Positions 8,074 to 16,514 of a stretch of 64,000 bases of DNA are shown here, piece after piece. The DNA lies in assembly GCA_002324875.1 (NCBI GenBank), contig NTJG01000007.1, positions 124,001 through 188,000 of the forward strand. The letters are read 5' to 3'. A program made the position numbers and the translations under genes. Each line of letters opens with the position of its first letter. The stretch's first letter is position 1. The notes under the pieces were generated by a model. That model saw only the letters and a program-made list of their open reading frames with translations, was not told the DNA's origin and searched no databases. The DNA is from Lysobacteraceae bacterium NML93-0793 (GTDB taxonomy: Bacteria > Pseudomonadota > Gammaproteobacteria > Xanthomonadales > Xanthomonadaceae).

Positions 8074-9694
8074 CGCTACCCTGCCGAGCCCGAACTCGGT
8101 GTCGTCGGCGTCTCCAAATGCCAAGTGCAACCACAGGCACCGCTACTACTGCCATCACCGCGACCAATGCGGTTCCCCAGCCGATGCCGAATGCGGTCAG
8201 GAAAAGATCGATCCTGTTGCGGATAAAGACAGGTGGTGGAACCTCGAGTTCCGCGTTGCTCACCGGGTGAGCGGCAATGAAGTCGGCGATACGCCCCGCG
8301 ATGTCCGGGTGGCCGAGCCACAGTTCATCGTCATGGCTAGCACCACGGATCAGAAGATGCCTGCCGTTGCCGAAGCCAGGCAGCAGCACCTCCGCATTCG
8401 CCGGTGGTGTCCGTCCGTCGAGCGAGCCGCTGATGAACAGAGCAGGTACGTCGCTCTCAAGCGGGGCACGAAACGATTCCCCGAGGTCCACGAGCCCGAG
8501 ACCCTCCGCGAGCATCGGGAACGGAAAATTGAGCGCATCGCCGAACAGGCTGTCTGTCGCCTGGGCCTCGATCAGGTCGAGGCGCTGCGGGCTGTGGCCG
8601 GATGCCACTTCCATCGCCAGCGGCATGGCTTGGAACTCGCCAAGCTGGTCACGTACTGCCAGCACAAGCTCGGCGAGCAGGTCATAGTCGCCGCCTTCGG
8701 CGCGCTGCAAAGCCAGAGGCAACATTTGCTGGGTAGAGCGGCGACCGATTGAGGCGGCAATCGCCAACTGCGCATCGAATTCACCGATCGTGACCACCCG
8801 ACCGCCACGCATGAAGCTACGGCCCTGCCCCGGCTGGTGACGCAGCGCCTCCAGTACGCGCCCAGCCGACCCAACCAGGTCGTCGAATCCGTCGTTCTTC
8901 GCAAGCACTGCCAGATCCGCAAGCAGGTCGTCGGCAGTCATCGGTAGTTTGAGTGTGTCGTCAGGCCCCTCGGCTCCCATCAAAACGATGCGATTTATAC
9001 CGGCGCCGTGCAGGCGGACGCTTGCCAGGGCAAGGTGCGTGCCGTAGCTCATGCCCCACAGGCTGATGCGCGGCAGGCCCATCGCCTGCCTCAGGTGCTC
9101 GATGTCCCCGGCACTCTCAGCCGTGGTGTAGGCGGCCAGATCAATGCCTTCACTCCGCCAATAGGCTATACATCGCTCGGCCGTCTCGCGCAGTGCGGCC
9201 ACCGCCGCGTCGCGCTCCGTCGACTGGGCATCGTCGAAGCGGTATGCGTACGGGCAAGGTGGCGGCGGATCCGACAGGCCCGTCCCACGTTGGTCGAGGA
9301 GCAGGACGTCGGTCTCACGCTGGATCCGCTCGAACACGGGCCAGCGCGGCCCTCGTGCGGTTCCCACCCCGGATCCACCCGGCCCACCGGCCAGGTAGAC
9401 GACCGGCGTGGCGCGGCCATTGCCACCTGTAGCCGGCAGGCGCACCACTCGCAGCCGCATGACGGGGCCATCCGGTTCGCTGTGGCGTCGTGGGACTTCG
9501 AAAAAGGCCACCTCGGCCGGGATCGTGCCGTGATCCAGGGTCTCGAATGCGTAGGGTTCGAACACTAGGGGCGCATGGATTTCTCCAGCCAGGGCTGGCG
9601 TCGCGCTGGCGAACGTCAGCCAGACCATGGCCGAGCCCATCATCCTCAGGCCGGATCCATGAAGGGGGGGAAAGAAAAGCTGCAGATGGGACAT
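8069..9694 (-). CDS. Exported, membrane-anchored alpha/beta hydrolase (tripeptidyl/proline aminopeptidase-like)
   Basis: 541 aa from the ATG at 9694. An alternative start at about 9643 (MMGSAMVWLTFASATPALA) gives a cleaner signal peptide. Core motifs are 'VVYLAGGPGGSG' (oxyanion loop), 'LLLDQRGTGLSDPP' and the nucleophile elbow 'LWGMSYGTH' (Ser in GxSxG). A late Asp (SGSLDGRTPP) and His (RGASHDDELW) complete the triad. Near the C-terminus a hydrophobic helix (LVAVMAVVAVPVVALGIW) and a basic tail (RRRRHRVR) suggest anchoring in the inner membrane facing the periplasm. It is divergent from the histidine kinase gene at 9824, with which it probably forms one module. The substrate is unknown. Confidence 0.82.
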   Translation of the reverse strand: MSHLQLFFPPLHGSGLRMMGSAMVWLTFASATPALAGEIHAPLVFEPYAFETLDHGTIPAEVAFFEVPRRHSEPDGPVMRLRVVRLPATGGNGRATPVVYLAGGPGGSGVGTARGPRWPVFERIQRETDVLLLDQRGTGLSDPPPPCPYAYRFDDAQSTERDAAVAALRETAERCIAYWRSEGIDLAAYTTAESAGDIEHLRQAMGLPRISLWGMSYGTHLALASVRLHGAGINRIVLMGAEGPDDTLKLPMTADDLLADLAVLAKNDGFDDLVGSAGRVLEALRHQPGQGRSFMRGGRVVTIGEFDAQLAIAASIGRRSTQQMLPLALQRAEGGDYDLLAELVLAVRDQLGEFQAMPLAMEVASGHSPQRLDLIEAQATDSLFGDALNFPFPMLAEGLGLVDLGESFRAPLESDVPALFISGSLDGRTPPANAEVLLPGFGNGRHLLIRGASHDDELWLGHPDIAGRIADFIAAHPVSNAELEVPPPVFIRNRIDLFLTAFGIGWGTALVAVMAVVAVPVVALGIWRRRRHRVRARQGSG

Positions 9695-9823
9695 GGAGGA
9701 ACCCCTGGAGTGATGTCGGACGCCCGCCAGCATGTCCCTTCCCACCTGCGCCCAGGGCTGCCAATCCGGTGAACGGCTCCAACCGGAGGTCCAACGTCTC
9801 CTTTCGACCGATACGATACGTGG

Positions 9824-11536
9824 ATGCCGATCCTGCGAATCCTGGCCGTACTTGTCGTCCTGTTGGCTGCGGTCGCCGCGTGGCTTGCGGTCTCGACGCG
9901 GAGCCCTGGCGCTCTGAATGCTCTTGTCGCAGAGATGGCACCTGCTCCGATGGAAGGTTCCGCCGAGGTGCCGCAATGGCCACCGGGCGAGCTGGACTGG
10001 CGCCCATTGGATCACCGCACTCTCGCAGGCTGGGGCGGTCCGTACTGGTTGCGCTGGCAGTTCTCGGCACCTGCCGGGCACGCCGGCGATCCCGGTTACG
10101 CACTGCGGCTGTCGCTGGGTGCGGCCAGCCGGTCCTGGTGGAATGACCGGCCGGTGGCAGACAACGGCATCGTGGGACGCACCGCCGCCGAAGAGCATCC
10201 CGGGCGCATGGACGTGCTCCGTATCCTCCCACCTTCCCCCGCCACCGACACCCATGAGCTGGTGGTGCTCGCTTCAAATCATCACCAGTGGTTCGGCTTC
10301 CACACTGCAACCGCCGCCGCCGAAGTGGTGTCGATTGAAACGCTGGGCCGCCACCGGACCTGGTCCTGGCTGATTGCGGCCTTCGCCATGGGCGCACTTG
10401 GAGCAGCCTGCCTGTATTTCCTTGCGGTGCAGCGCGGCAGGTCGCGTATGCCCGGCGCCCGGCTGCTGATCGCGCTGGGCGTTGTCGGCCTGGCCTTGCC
10501 TGTGGTGGAAGCATGGCGCCCCCTGCTGGGCTACGCGTATCCGTGGCACGGCCCGCGTCTGCTCCTGCTGCTGGTGCTGCACCTGGCGGCGGCAGCGCTA
10601 CTGCCCGCCTACATCGCGTGCCGCTTTGCCGTCGCAGTGACGCCCGGTGCATGGATCGCGTACCTGGGCGGGCTGGTAGCGATGGCGGTGTTCCTGCCTG
10701 GATTCGACACCCGCTCCGCTGCTGTACTGCTATCAAGCCTGCTTGCATCGACATGGCTGCTGCTGCGTGCACATGGTGAGCAGGAGGAACGCCTGCCTGT
10801 CCTGACCCTGGTGCTGGCCGGCGCGCTGGCCCTTCTGTTCTTCGGAGGTGCGTTCCTGGATGGCCCGTACTTCCTGCTGCTTGCGGTACTGATGGGCTTC
10901 CTGCTCCTCCGCCATGCTGCGAAGTTGCGCGCCCTGGACTTGCGGAACGCTTGGTTGCAGGGGGAGCATGCCCGTCTCTCGTTGCATCTGCTGCAGCGGA
11001 GCATGCAACCCCATTGGCTGATGAACACCCTGACCAGTCTGCAGGAGCTGATCGAACAGGATCCTCCCCGCGCCAGCCGGCTGGTTGAATCGCTGGCCGA
11101 TCAGTTCGAACGACTGCGCGAAAGCAGCACTCGCCAGCGCGTGCCCTTGGACGAGGAGCTAGCGCTATGCCGCAGTCACCTGGACATCGTGGGCCTCGCG
11201 CTGGACCGTCCCATTGGTCTCGAGATCGACGCAGAGGACACCGATATGTTGCTGCCACCGGGCACCCTTCTTGCCCAGGTCGAGAACGCCCTGACCCATG
11301 CCGGGGCCGCCGCCTGTGCGTTGCGGCCGTTCCACTTGAGCGTGCGGCGCGACAACGAAACCTGGATTCTTGAGCTTCGCAGCGCGAGGGGAAGTGCTGC
11401 GCGCAGCGGTCAAGGAACCGGCACTCGCTACATCGAGGGCAGCCTTGCCGCCGTCAGCCCCGGCGGTTGGAGCTTCACCCAGGTGCCCAACGGCACAGAC
11501 TGGTACAGCCGGATCGAGCTGTCATGCGCATCCTGA
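9824..11536 (+). CDS. LytS-type sensor histidine kinase
   Basis: 570 aa. An N-terminal membrane helix (about 1-26) is followed by an extracytoplasmic domain of ~140 aa with jelly-roll features ('YWLRWQFSAPAGHAGDPGYA', 'LRLSLGAASRSWWNDRPV') like 7TMR-DISM sensors. About seven membrane helices and a cytoplasmic His_kinase (LytS/YehU class) domain follow. The phospho-acceptor box is 'SMQPHWLMNTLTSLQELI' with His near residue 397. The ATPase part is short ('TLLAQVENALTHAG'). The 3' end overlaps the LytTR regulator by 13 nt, so they form a two-component pair. The signal is unknown. Confidence 0.85.
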   Translation: MPILRILAVLVVLLAAVAAWLAVSTRSPGALNALVAEMAPAPMEGSAEVPQWPPGELDWRPLDHRTLAGWGGPYWLRWQFSAPAGHAGDPGYALRLSLGAASRSWWNDRPVADNGIVGRTAAEEHPGRMDVLRILPPSPATDTHELVVLASNHHQWFGFHTATAAAEVVSIETLGRHRTWSWLIAAFAMGALGAACLYFLAVQRGRSRMPGARLLIALGVVGLALPVVEAWRPLLGYAYPWHGPRLLLLLVLHLAAAALLPAYIACRFAVAVTPGAWIAYLGGLVAMAVFLPGFDTRSAAVLLSSLLASTWLLLRAHGEQEERLPVLTLVLAGALALLFFGGAFLDGPYFLLLAVLMGFLLLRHAAKLRALDLRNAWLQGEHARLSLHLLQRSMQPHWLMNTLTSLQELIEQDPPRASRLVESLADQFERLRESSTRQRVPLDEELALCRSHLDIVGLALDRPIGLEIDAEDTDMLLPPGTLLAQVENALTHAGAAACALRPFHLSVRRDNETWILELRSARGSAARSGQGTGTRYIEGSLAAVSPGGWSFTQVPNGTDWYSRIELSCAS

Positions 11537-12225
11537 TCGTCGAAGACGAACCGCTGGTCCGCCAGCGCCTGCTCCGCATGTGCGTCGAGCTGGCCGGCGG
11601 ACGCGCCCGCTTCGATGCCGTCGGAGACCTGGACTCCGCGGGCGACAGCCTCCAACGCAGCGTTTACGACGGACTTCTGCTGGACCTGAACCTGGGCGGC
11701 GAAGATGGTTTCGACCTGCTACGGCGCGCGGTGTCGGGCCGTCACCACTGCGTGGTAGTGTCGGCGCATCGTGAACGCGCCCTGGAGGCTTTCGAACTGG
11801 GCGTATTGGACTTCGTGCCCAAACCGTTCTCACGCGAGCGGCTTGGAGCGGCGCTCAGCCGCTTGATTGACGTCGCCCCTTCCGGCTCCGGCCGCGCCCG
11901 CTATCTCGGCATATGGCGTGCTCAAGGCACAGCGCTAGTCGAACTTGCGGACGTGCTCTGGATCCGGGCCGATCGTGATTACAGTCAGCTGCGCATGCTC
12001 GATGGCCGCAGCGAGCTGCATGACAAGTCCCTGGCCAGCCTAGGCGCCCTGCTTCCACCGGATTTCGTGCGCTGTCATCGCTCGTACGTTGTGAACCTGC
12101 GGCATGTCCGCAGTCTGCATGCCGGTTCGGGCAGTCGTTACTGGCTGGTGCTGGTGGGTGGCACGGAATTGCCTGTCGGTCGCGCCCATGTCGCCGCCCT
12201 GCGCCACGAACTTGCTCTTGGATGA
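11524..12225 (+). CDS. LytTR-family response regulator
   Basis: 233 aa. The receiver domain has the acidic pocket (VEDE, residues 7-9), the phospho-acceptor Asp near residue 54 (LLLDLNLGGEDG) and a conserved Lys (VPKPFSRERL). The C-terminal LytTR DNA-binding domain is recognised by 'DVLWIRADRDYSQLRMLDGR' and 'PPDFVRCHRSYVVNLRHVRS'. The ATG at 11524 begins exactly at the receiver fold and overlaps the kinase. Likely target genes are the divergent hydrolase and its own operon. The 3' end lies 34 bp before repeat C. Confidence 0.9.
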   Translation: MRILIVEDEPLVRQRLLRMCVELAGGRARFDAVGDLDSAGDSLQRSVYDGLLLDLNLGGEDGFDLLRRAVSGRHHCVVVSAHRERALEAFELGVLDFVPKPFSRERLGAALSRLIDVAPSGSGRARYLGIWRAQGTALVELADVLWIRADRDYSQLRMLDGRSELHDKSLASLGALLPPDFVRCHRSYVVNLRHVRSLHAGSGSRYWLVLVGGTELPVGRAHVAALRHELALG

Positions 12226-12259
12226 GGGGCTGCTGTTGCTAGCTCGCGTCAAAGGCCTC

Positions 12260-12282
12260 TACCCTCGATAACGCTGCCTAAT
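12260..12282 (+). repeat. Module-boundary repeat, copy C
   Basis: TACCCTCGATAA-CGCTG-CCTAAT: 16 of the 18 fixed positions match copies A and B, same orientation, 34 bp after the LytTR gene. Nothing else is recognised between 12283 and 12450. Confidence 0.5.
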
Positions 12283-12450
12283 CGAGCTTTTATCGCCCAA
12301 GCAGCGATACGATTCGTCTGTGCAGATCCAGGCGTTCTCGTATTGCCGCCAGGCCTGCAAGTACACCTGCGGCGCAACTCACGAGACACAACCGGCGACA
12401 CGCTGCGAAGATTGCCCGACCAGCAAGATGGGGGGCGAATACCCCTCGCG

Positions 12451-12804
12451 TCAGTCTCGCGAGGCGCGTCTCTTCAGCTCTTTGAGCATCTTCACCTGCT
12501 CGGACTGAGTGAGGTCCGAGAACGCGATGATCATGTCAGCAAGCACGTCCGACTCAGCGAAAAGATATGCAAGAGGAACGTTGAGCTTGCGGGCGATCTG
12601 GAAAGCAGTCTCCATGTCGCATAGGGACTTCTGCTGCTCGTACCGGTTGATTCGCGTACTTCCCACGGTCTTTCCCAAGCCAATCAGCGCACCCAGCTCA
12701 CGCTGCGACACCCCAGCCTGCGCTCTCGCCGACTTCATGCGCTTGGAGAAAACAGCGGCGGCGGAGCTTTCGGACAACGGCTGATGGATTGGCGAGGACG
12801 CCAA
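12451..12804 (-). CDS. XRE-family transcriptional regulator
   Basis: 117 aa if read from the TTG at 12804. The first ATG (12738) would cut into helix 1 of the fold, so an upstream non-ATG start is likely. The Cro/C1 HTH spans about residues 19-76: 'FSKRMKSARAQAGVSQRELG' then 'STRINRYEQQKSLCDMETAF' and 'ARKLNVPLAYLFAESD'. A short helical C-terminal tail (SEQVKMLKELKRRASRD) follows. It is transcribed away from the exported-protein gene at 12886, with a palindrome in between, and is probably a repressor of that pair. Confidence 0.82.
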   Translation of the reverse strand: MASSPIHQPLSESSAAAVFSKRMKSARAQAGVSQRELGALIGLGKTVGSTRINRYEQQKSLCDMETAFQIARKLNVPLAYLFAESDVLADMIIAFSDLTQSEQVKMLKELKRRASRD

Positions 12805-12837
12805 AGCATGACCGTTGAGTAGAACTTCTGGCAGACT

Positions 12838-12852
12838 CTACACTAGATGTAG
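12838..12852. promoter_or_regulatory. Candidate XRE operator between divergent genes
   Basis: CTACA-CTAGA-TGTAG, an inverted repeat in the 81-bp gap between the XRE gene and the exported-protein gene. Size and place fit a dimeric XRE operator. Binding is inferred. Confidence 0.4.
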
Positions 12853-12885
12853 ATACCTGCCAATGAGTCAAGGAAGACTGCTGAC

Positions 12886-13367
12886 ATGAAGCTGAAGTTC
12901 ATCGGGTTCTCGATCGCTCTATGTGCACTGATCAGCTCGGAGTGTCGAGCTGAAATCAGTTATGACCTGTTCGTGGAAAAGTGCAGCAAGCCGAACGACC
13001 TCTGTTACGGCATGTTGTGGGGGCTGATCGAATCCAGGCATCTCTACAATCACCGAATCCGCTCAACCATCGAGGAGCACGGCCTTCAGAGCCCTCCCGG
13101 CTGGGTGTCTGGGTGTACACCAGCACGAACCTCTGCTTCCCCGACCGCTACAAACCGCACATGGAGCGCTCCTTGGAGGCGTTCTTGGAACGCGTTCGAG
13201 TCGATCTGCTCGACCAAGTACTGCAGCAGCGCGCCGCTCACCAGATGACCGATGGCCGCGGAGTAATGAATGGCCCCGGCCGCAGCGTCCTTAGCGATTC
13301 GATTGGGGCGCTGTACGAGTGCAATGCTGAGAACACACTGCGGAATCTTCATTGGGGAGGTGCTTGA
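12886..13367 (+). pseudogene. Frameshifted exported small protein (Rap1a/Tai immunity-like)
   Basis: The ATG at 12886 has an AAGGAAG site and opens a signal peptide (MKLKFIGFSIALCALISSEC) and 'FVEKCSKPNDLCYGMLWGLI'. Homology-like sequence then continues in the third frame ('NLCFPDRYKPHMERSLEAFL', 'LSDSIGALYECN') to 13367. The two halves together (~155 aa) have the spacing of paired cysteines seen in Rap1a/Tai-type periplasmic immunity proteins, but the match is loose. The shift lies at about 13080-13115. Left in one frame, the product ends at 13248 with a basic, unrelated tail. Confidence 0.5.
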
Positions 13368-13388
13368 AAGCTGACCGCCGCCCATGGA

Positions 13389-13423
13389 GATCGTTGGGAC
13401 AGTCCCAACGATAGCTGTAGAGG
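13389..13423. repeat. Palindromic repeat, copy 1
   Basis: A 35-bp sequence repeated identically at 13746-13780. Its core is ATCGTTGGGAC-A-GTCCCAACGAT, an 11-bp perfect inverted repeat. Similarity continues for ~20 bp to the right in weaker form. Together with copy 2 it fills much of the gene-free stretch 13368-13999, where I see no convincing gene. Confidence 0.7.
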
Positions 13424-13745
13424 GCGGGCACCTTCATGACCGGTCTATCGGGCACTTGATAGCGGAAATCGAGTCCTTGCAACTCGCCGTTAGGTTCTCG
13501 GTACTTAAGACTGCCCGCCTGTAGCCACTGTTTGAGATCGGCTCAGGCTGCTGAGCACGTGTGCTCTTCCACAAACGACCATCTAACGCCTTCTCATGTG
13601 ATCAAGTTCCTCTTCGCATCGCAAAGTCAAAGTTGTCCGCCTCAGCATCCTCATCACTACGTTTGTGACACTTATCAACGCAATTACATGCACAGATTGA
13701 GATCTTCACCCGTTGGGCGGAAGAAATCTCCAGGAAGTTTGGGCA

Positions 13746-13780
13746 GATCGTTGGGACAGTCCCAACGATAGCTGTAGAGG
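13746..13780. repeat. Palindromic repeat, copy 2
   Basis: Second copy, 357 bp from the first. Read on the minus strand both copies encode 'YSYRWDCPNDL', and differences just outside the identical core are partly synonymous (see findings). Confidence 0.7.
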
Positions 13781-13999
13781 GGTGGCCATTTCATAGATGG
13801 ATGGACACTGATTTCCGCTTCAAAGAAGCGTCGTAGGCGATCTTTCAGTGCGTTGAAGCCACGCTTCTTTGCACACTTGCGTCTAAGCCCGCGATAGGAG
13901 ATCGCTGCCGTGAACGTTGAACACACCTAATGTAGTTGATCAGCCGGGAAGTCAAAGAGAGGAGATTCCACTTCTGATCGGAAAGTGGAAAAGCTATCG

Positions 14000-14640
14000 G
14001 CGAGACGATTGGCCGAGTTTCGTAGTAGCAGCCAATGCGTGCGCATGACGACCCGGCGCGCAGGCTTTGCATTGCGGAGCTGGTTGGCCGCATCTACCCG
14101 CACTCTGCCAATCACCTCGCGACCGTGATCACCTGGGCATTGGGGCACCGTGCGCGCACCTACACGTCGTAGGCGGTGTCCATATCCATCGCCACTGCTT
14201 GCACCTGCGCGGAACGCACAGGACCGAGTTGTTCGAAGAAGGGCCTGATCTGGGCCCGCGACCGGCGTCGCTCGATCCACAACACCCGCTTGCGCTCCAC
14301 GTCGACAATGACTGTGGTGTTGCGATGCCCCTTCTGGATCGCGAACTCCTCCATCGCGATCCGACGCACACTGTACAGATCCACAAGCCCCAGTTGCGCT
14401 TAAGCGCGTCGAAGTCGATCGCCCTGGCCGTCCTCCAGTCGATACCATGCCAACGGGCCGGACGCCGCACCGAGACCGGCTCGCAGAGCCGAGCAACGCT
14501 GTCGGCCAGCCGCTGCGTCGCCCGGCGTTGCGGCGCTGACCAGTCCAGCGCTTCGAGTCGAGGCCCGCACGTCGGACAGACCATCCGGGGATGCGGCGCA
14601 TGCAGCTCCACGGGCTCGTCGAACATCGCGAATGCGCCGC
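14000..14640 (-). pseudogene. ISL3-family transposase remnant
   Basis: Pieces of an ISL3 transposase appear in successive minus-strand frames. There is an N-terminal zinc-type segment ('PHPRMVCPTCGPRLEALDW', about 14550-14600). A DDE core follows ('EEFAIQKGHRNTTVIVDVER', 'VLWIERRRSRAQIRPFFEQL', 'VQAVAMDMDTAYDV', 14160-14370). A late segment reads 'AANQLRNAKPARRVVMRTHW' to 'LLLRNSANRL' (about 14002-14080). At least two frameshifts separate them and the C-terminal quarter is missing. No terminal inverted repeats were found. It is a decayed insertion that marks this stretch as accessory. Confidence 0.75.
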
Positions 14641-14909
14641 ATGATCCGCTCATGAATCGCGGCGACCACTTGCCCGCGGCCTGTACAGCGCCGCTGCGTG
14701 TTTGGGGATGGTGCCAGCTCGACTACAAGCCACGGTTGCTCCCCTCGGGGCTCACATCACCACCTGCGCACGTGATAACCCGCCCAGCCTCTCAAGCGAG
14801 ACATACAATCCACTTCGGCTACGACCGACGCCAAGGTTGTTGCTTCGAGAACAACAAGTCTGACCGGTCGGTCGTGCGCATCTTCCCCGCAGATGGGAGA
14901 AGAACCTTT

Positions 14910-14947
14910 TTATTTGGTTTTATGCGATTCCGCATAAAACCAAATAA
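14910..14947. repeat. Perfect 17-bp-arm palindrome
   Basis: Arms TTATTTGGTTTTATGCG (14910-14926) and its exact complement (14931-14947) around a 4-base centre, ATTC. It is AT-rich in GC-rich surroundings. Perfect symmetry of this size suggests a recombinase core site or mobile-element end rather than a terminator. The stretch 14641-14909 has no recognisable gene. Confidence 0.75.
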
Positions 14948-15051
14948 TTGATCCGAGTACTGTTTGAGCGCGGAGGTGAGGGCCCCCGCATCAGGCCCGA
15001 GCCAAACTGGAAAATTCGGTTCTGTACCTCGCTGAACTCCGAACTCTTCAT
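14920..15051 (-). pseudogene. Truncated gene start ending in the palindrome
   Basis: A good AAGGAGG site (about 15060-15067) precedes an ATG at 15051 and a 43-codon frame (MKSSEFSEVQNRIFQFGSGL...). Its last codons and stop lie inside the 14910-14947 palindrome. The strong start with an abrupt end suggests the 5' end of a gene cut by insertion or deletion at the palindrome. No family is recognised. Nothing is seen from 15070 to 15292. Confidence 0.35.
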
Positions 15052-15292
15052 GGCAACAGGCCTCCTTGGGCTTGAATGTCGCCGAGTCCACTCTTGCCTG
15101 CCGGGCCGAACTACAGTTGGAGGGTGAGGTCAAAACTGAAGAGAGATGACTCCGCTTTTTACACAGCTATGCTCCTAGAACGTATGCAGTTCCACCAACG
15201 GACCCGTCACCCGCAGGCCATGCGATCCATCATTGGCTCAGTCAGGGAAATGGTAGTGATAGGGAAGTTGGAATCAGGCTCGACCTCTGCTT

Positions 15293-16432
15293 TCAACGAT
15301 CCTGAAGGATCACCGGAATGACGTCATAGGGTGACATTTCGCCCAAAACTTGCCATTCCCCCTCGGTCATAGAAGGTCGACAACGGCGGGAATAGAGCTC
15401 CTCTGGCATCATCAGTGGTGTGAATTCGTTAGGGCCTGCATCTCCTTCACCTAGAAGCAACCAATCAATCGCCCAAGACTGATGCTGTTTGATCAGCTCA
15501 CGGTGCTTGACCAGCCATTCAAACAACGGGCTGCTATCCCGATAGTCAAAGCTTGGCGCTCCACGCCGCTGCTCGAGATGCAAACAGCAGGCCCGCACCC
15601 AAACGCGACGACGCCAGCGCCGCTCGGTGCGCTTGCGGGCATTCGGACCGAGCGGCCCCGCACGCTCCCGCCTACTAAGGTAATGCGCCCCTCCTTGATG
15701 GATCTGGCGTTCGGCGCGCGCCCATGCGTCAGCGCTAGGTTCGACTTTAGGGTGCCACTCCACCATGCGTGAACTAATCATCAACTCCCACGTGTCTCTG
15801 GCCTCGTCGTGGTAGGTGAACTGATCGGAGAACAACTTCGCTGCTTCCCGAAGCGCGAACTTGAGGTCGCGGGCACGATCCAAATGCGCCGCATCTTGCG
15901 CCTCGCGAAGCAGCACCAGCAGTAGCAATAGTCCGTCGAGCGTGGCGAACCTGTTCGCACTGAGATCCAATGACGGAGAACTCTTACGTCCGAGAAGGTC
16001 AGGGTCAGAAATCAACCCCAGCTCAACGCCGTTATCCTCATCCAATGGGATACACCGAACGATCAGATGCCGCCGCAGTTGCTCCGCAAGCCAAGCCGCC
16101 CGCTGCGGCCATGCCGGAGCCCACTTTTCAAGGTGTGCCCAGAGCATGTGCCGGTAAATAGCTCGGGTCACTTTAAAGCGTGGTTTCCTGCCGAGGTAAT
16201 CGACCAATAAGGTGGTACCGAGAGCCGTCACCCGGTCGGGGTCGTACCCATCCTGGCGGATCTGATCGAAACGAGGCTTTCGGTCCAAGTCCTTGCTTGA
16301 AGGACTATCTGGCCGATCAAGATCCCTCGCCTTGTCTACGCACGCCAACGCCATCGTGGCGGCCAGCCAGTGCCATGCACGTGCACGTTGGGCTGGGTCA
16401 CTGAAGCTCCCGAGCGGGCGGCCACCAGCCAT
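15293..16432 (-). CDS. Hypothetical protein, 379 aa
   Basis: Long frame with normal codon use and a start that opens with a Gly/Ser motif (MAGGRPLGSFSDPAQRARAW). The protein is soluble, rich in Trp, Arg and Leu, largely helical, with a basic segment near residues 270-290 (RKRTERRWRRRVWVRACC). No domain is recognised and no signal peptide or membrane helix is seen. It is transcribed away from the small HTH gene at 16515, and the 82-bp gap between them has repeated GTTATGGG-like elements. It may be cargo of the Tn7-like element or an older island gene. Confidence 0.65.
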   Translation of the reverse strand: MAGGRPLGSFSDPAQRARAWHWLAATMALACVDKARDLDRPDSPSSKDLDRKPRFDQIRQDGYDPDRVTALGTTLLVDYLGRKPRFKVTRAIYRHMLWAHLEKWAPAWPQRAAWLAEQLRRHLIVRCIPLDEDNGVELGLISDPDLLGRKSSPSLDLSANRFATLDGLLLLLVLLREAQDAAHLDRARDLKFALREAAKLFSDQFTYHDEARDTWELMISSRMVEWHPKVEPSADAWARAERQIHQGGAHYLSRRERAGPLGPNARKRTERRWRRRVWVRACCLHLEQRRGAPSFDYRDSSPLFEWLVKHRELIKQHQSWAIDWLLLGEGDAGPNEFTPLMMPEELYSRRCRPSMTEGEWQVLGEMSPYDVIPVILQDR

Positions 16433-16514
16433 AGAGCGAAACTCACAGTTATGGGTCTCTCAACTATGGCCGGACTTGTGCTGGGATGACAACGATTGTC
16501 CACAGGCGCCGCCA

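Noticed and set aside
3827..12282. Repeats A-C as attC sites of a chromosomal integron
   Set aside because: Read as GTTAGGC they resemble a core site, but no second core, no attC-length stem, no integrase and mixed gene orientation were found.
3827..12282. Nearly equal spacing of the three boundary repeats (4224 and 4209 bp) as a periodic structure
   Set aside because: The modules have unrelated gene content and different layout, so the equal size is most likely chance.
13012..13034. TGTTGTGGGGGCTGATCG as a transposon left-end site
   Set aside because: It resembles the right-end repeats but lies in the well-preserved first half of the exported-protein gene, where it encodes the cysteine motif.
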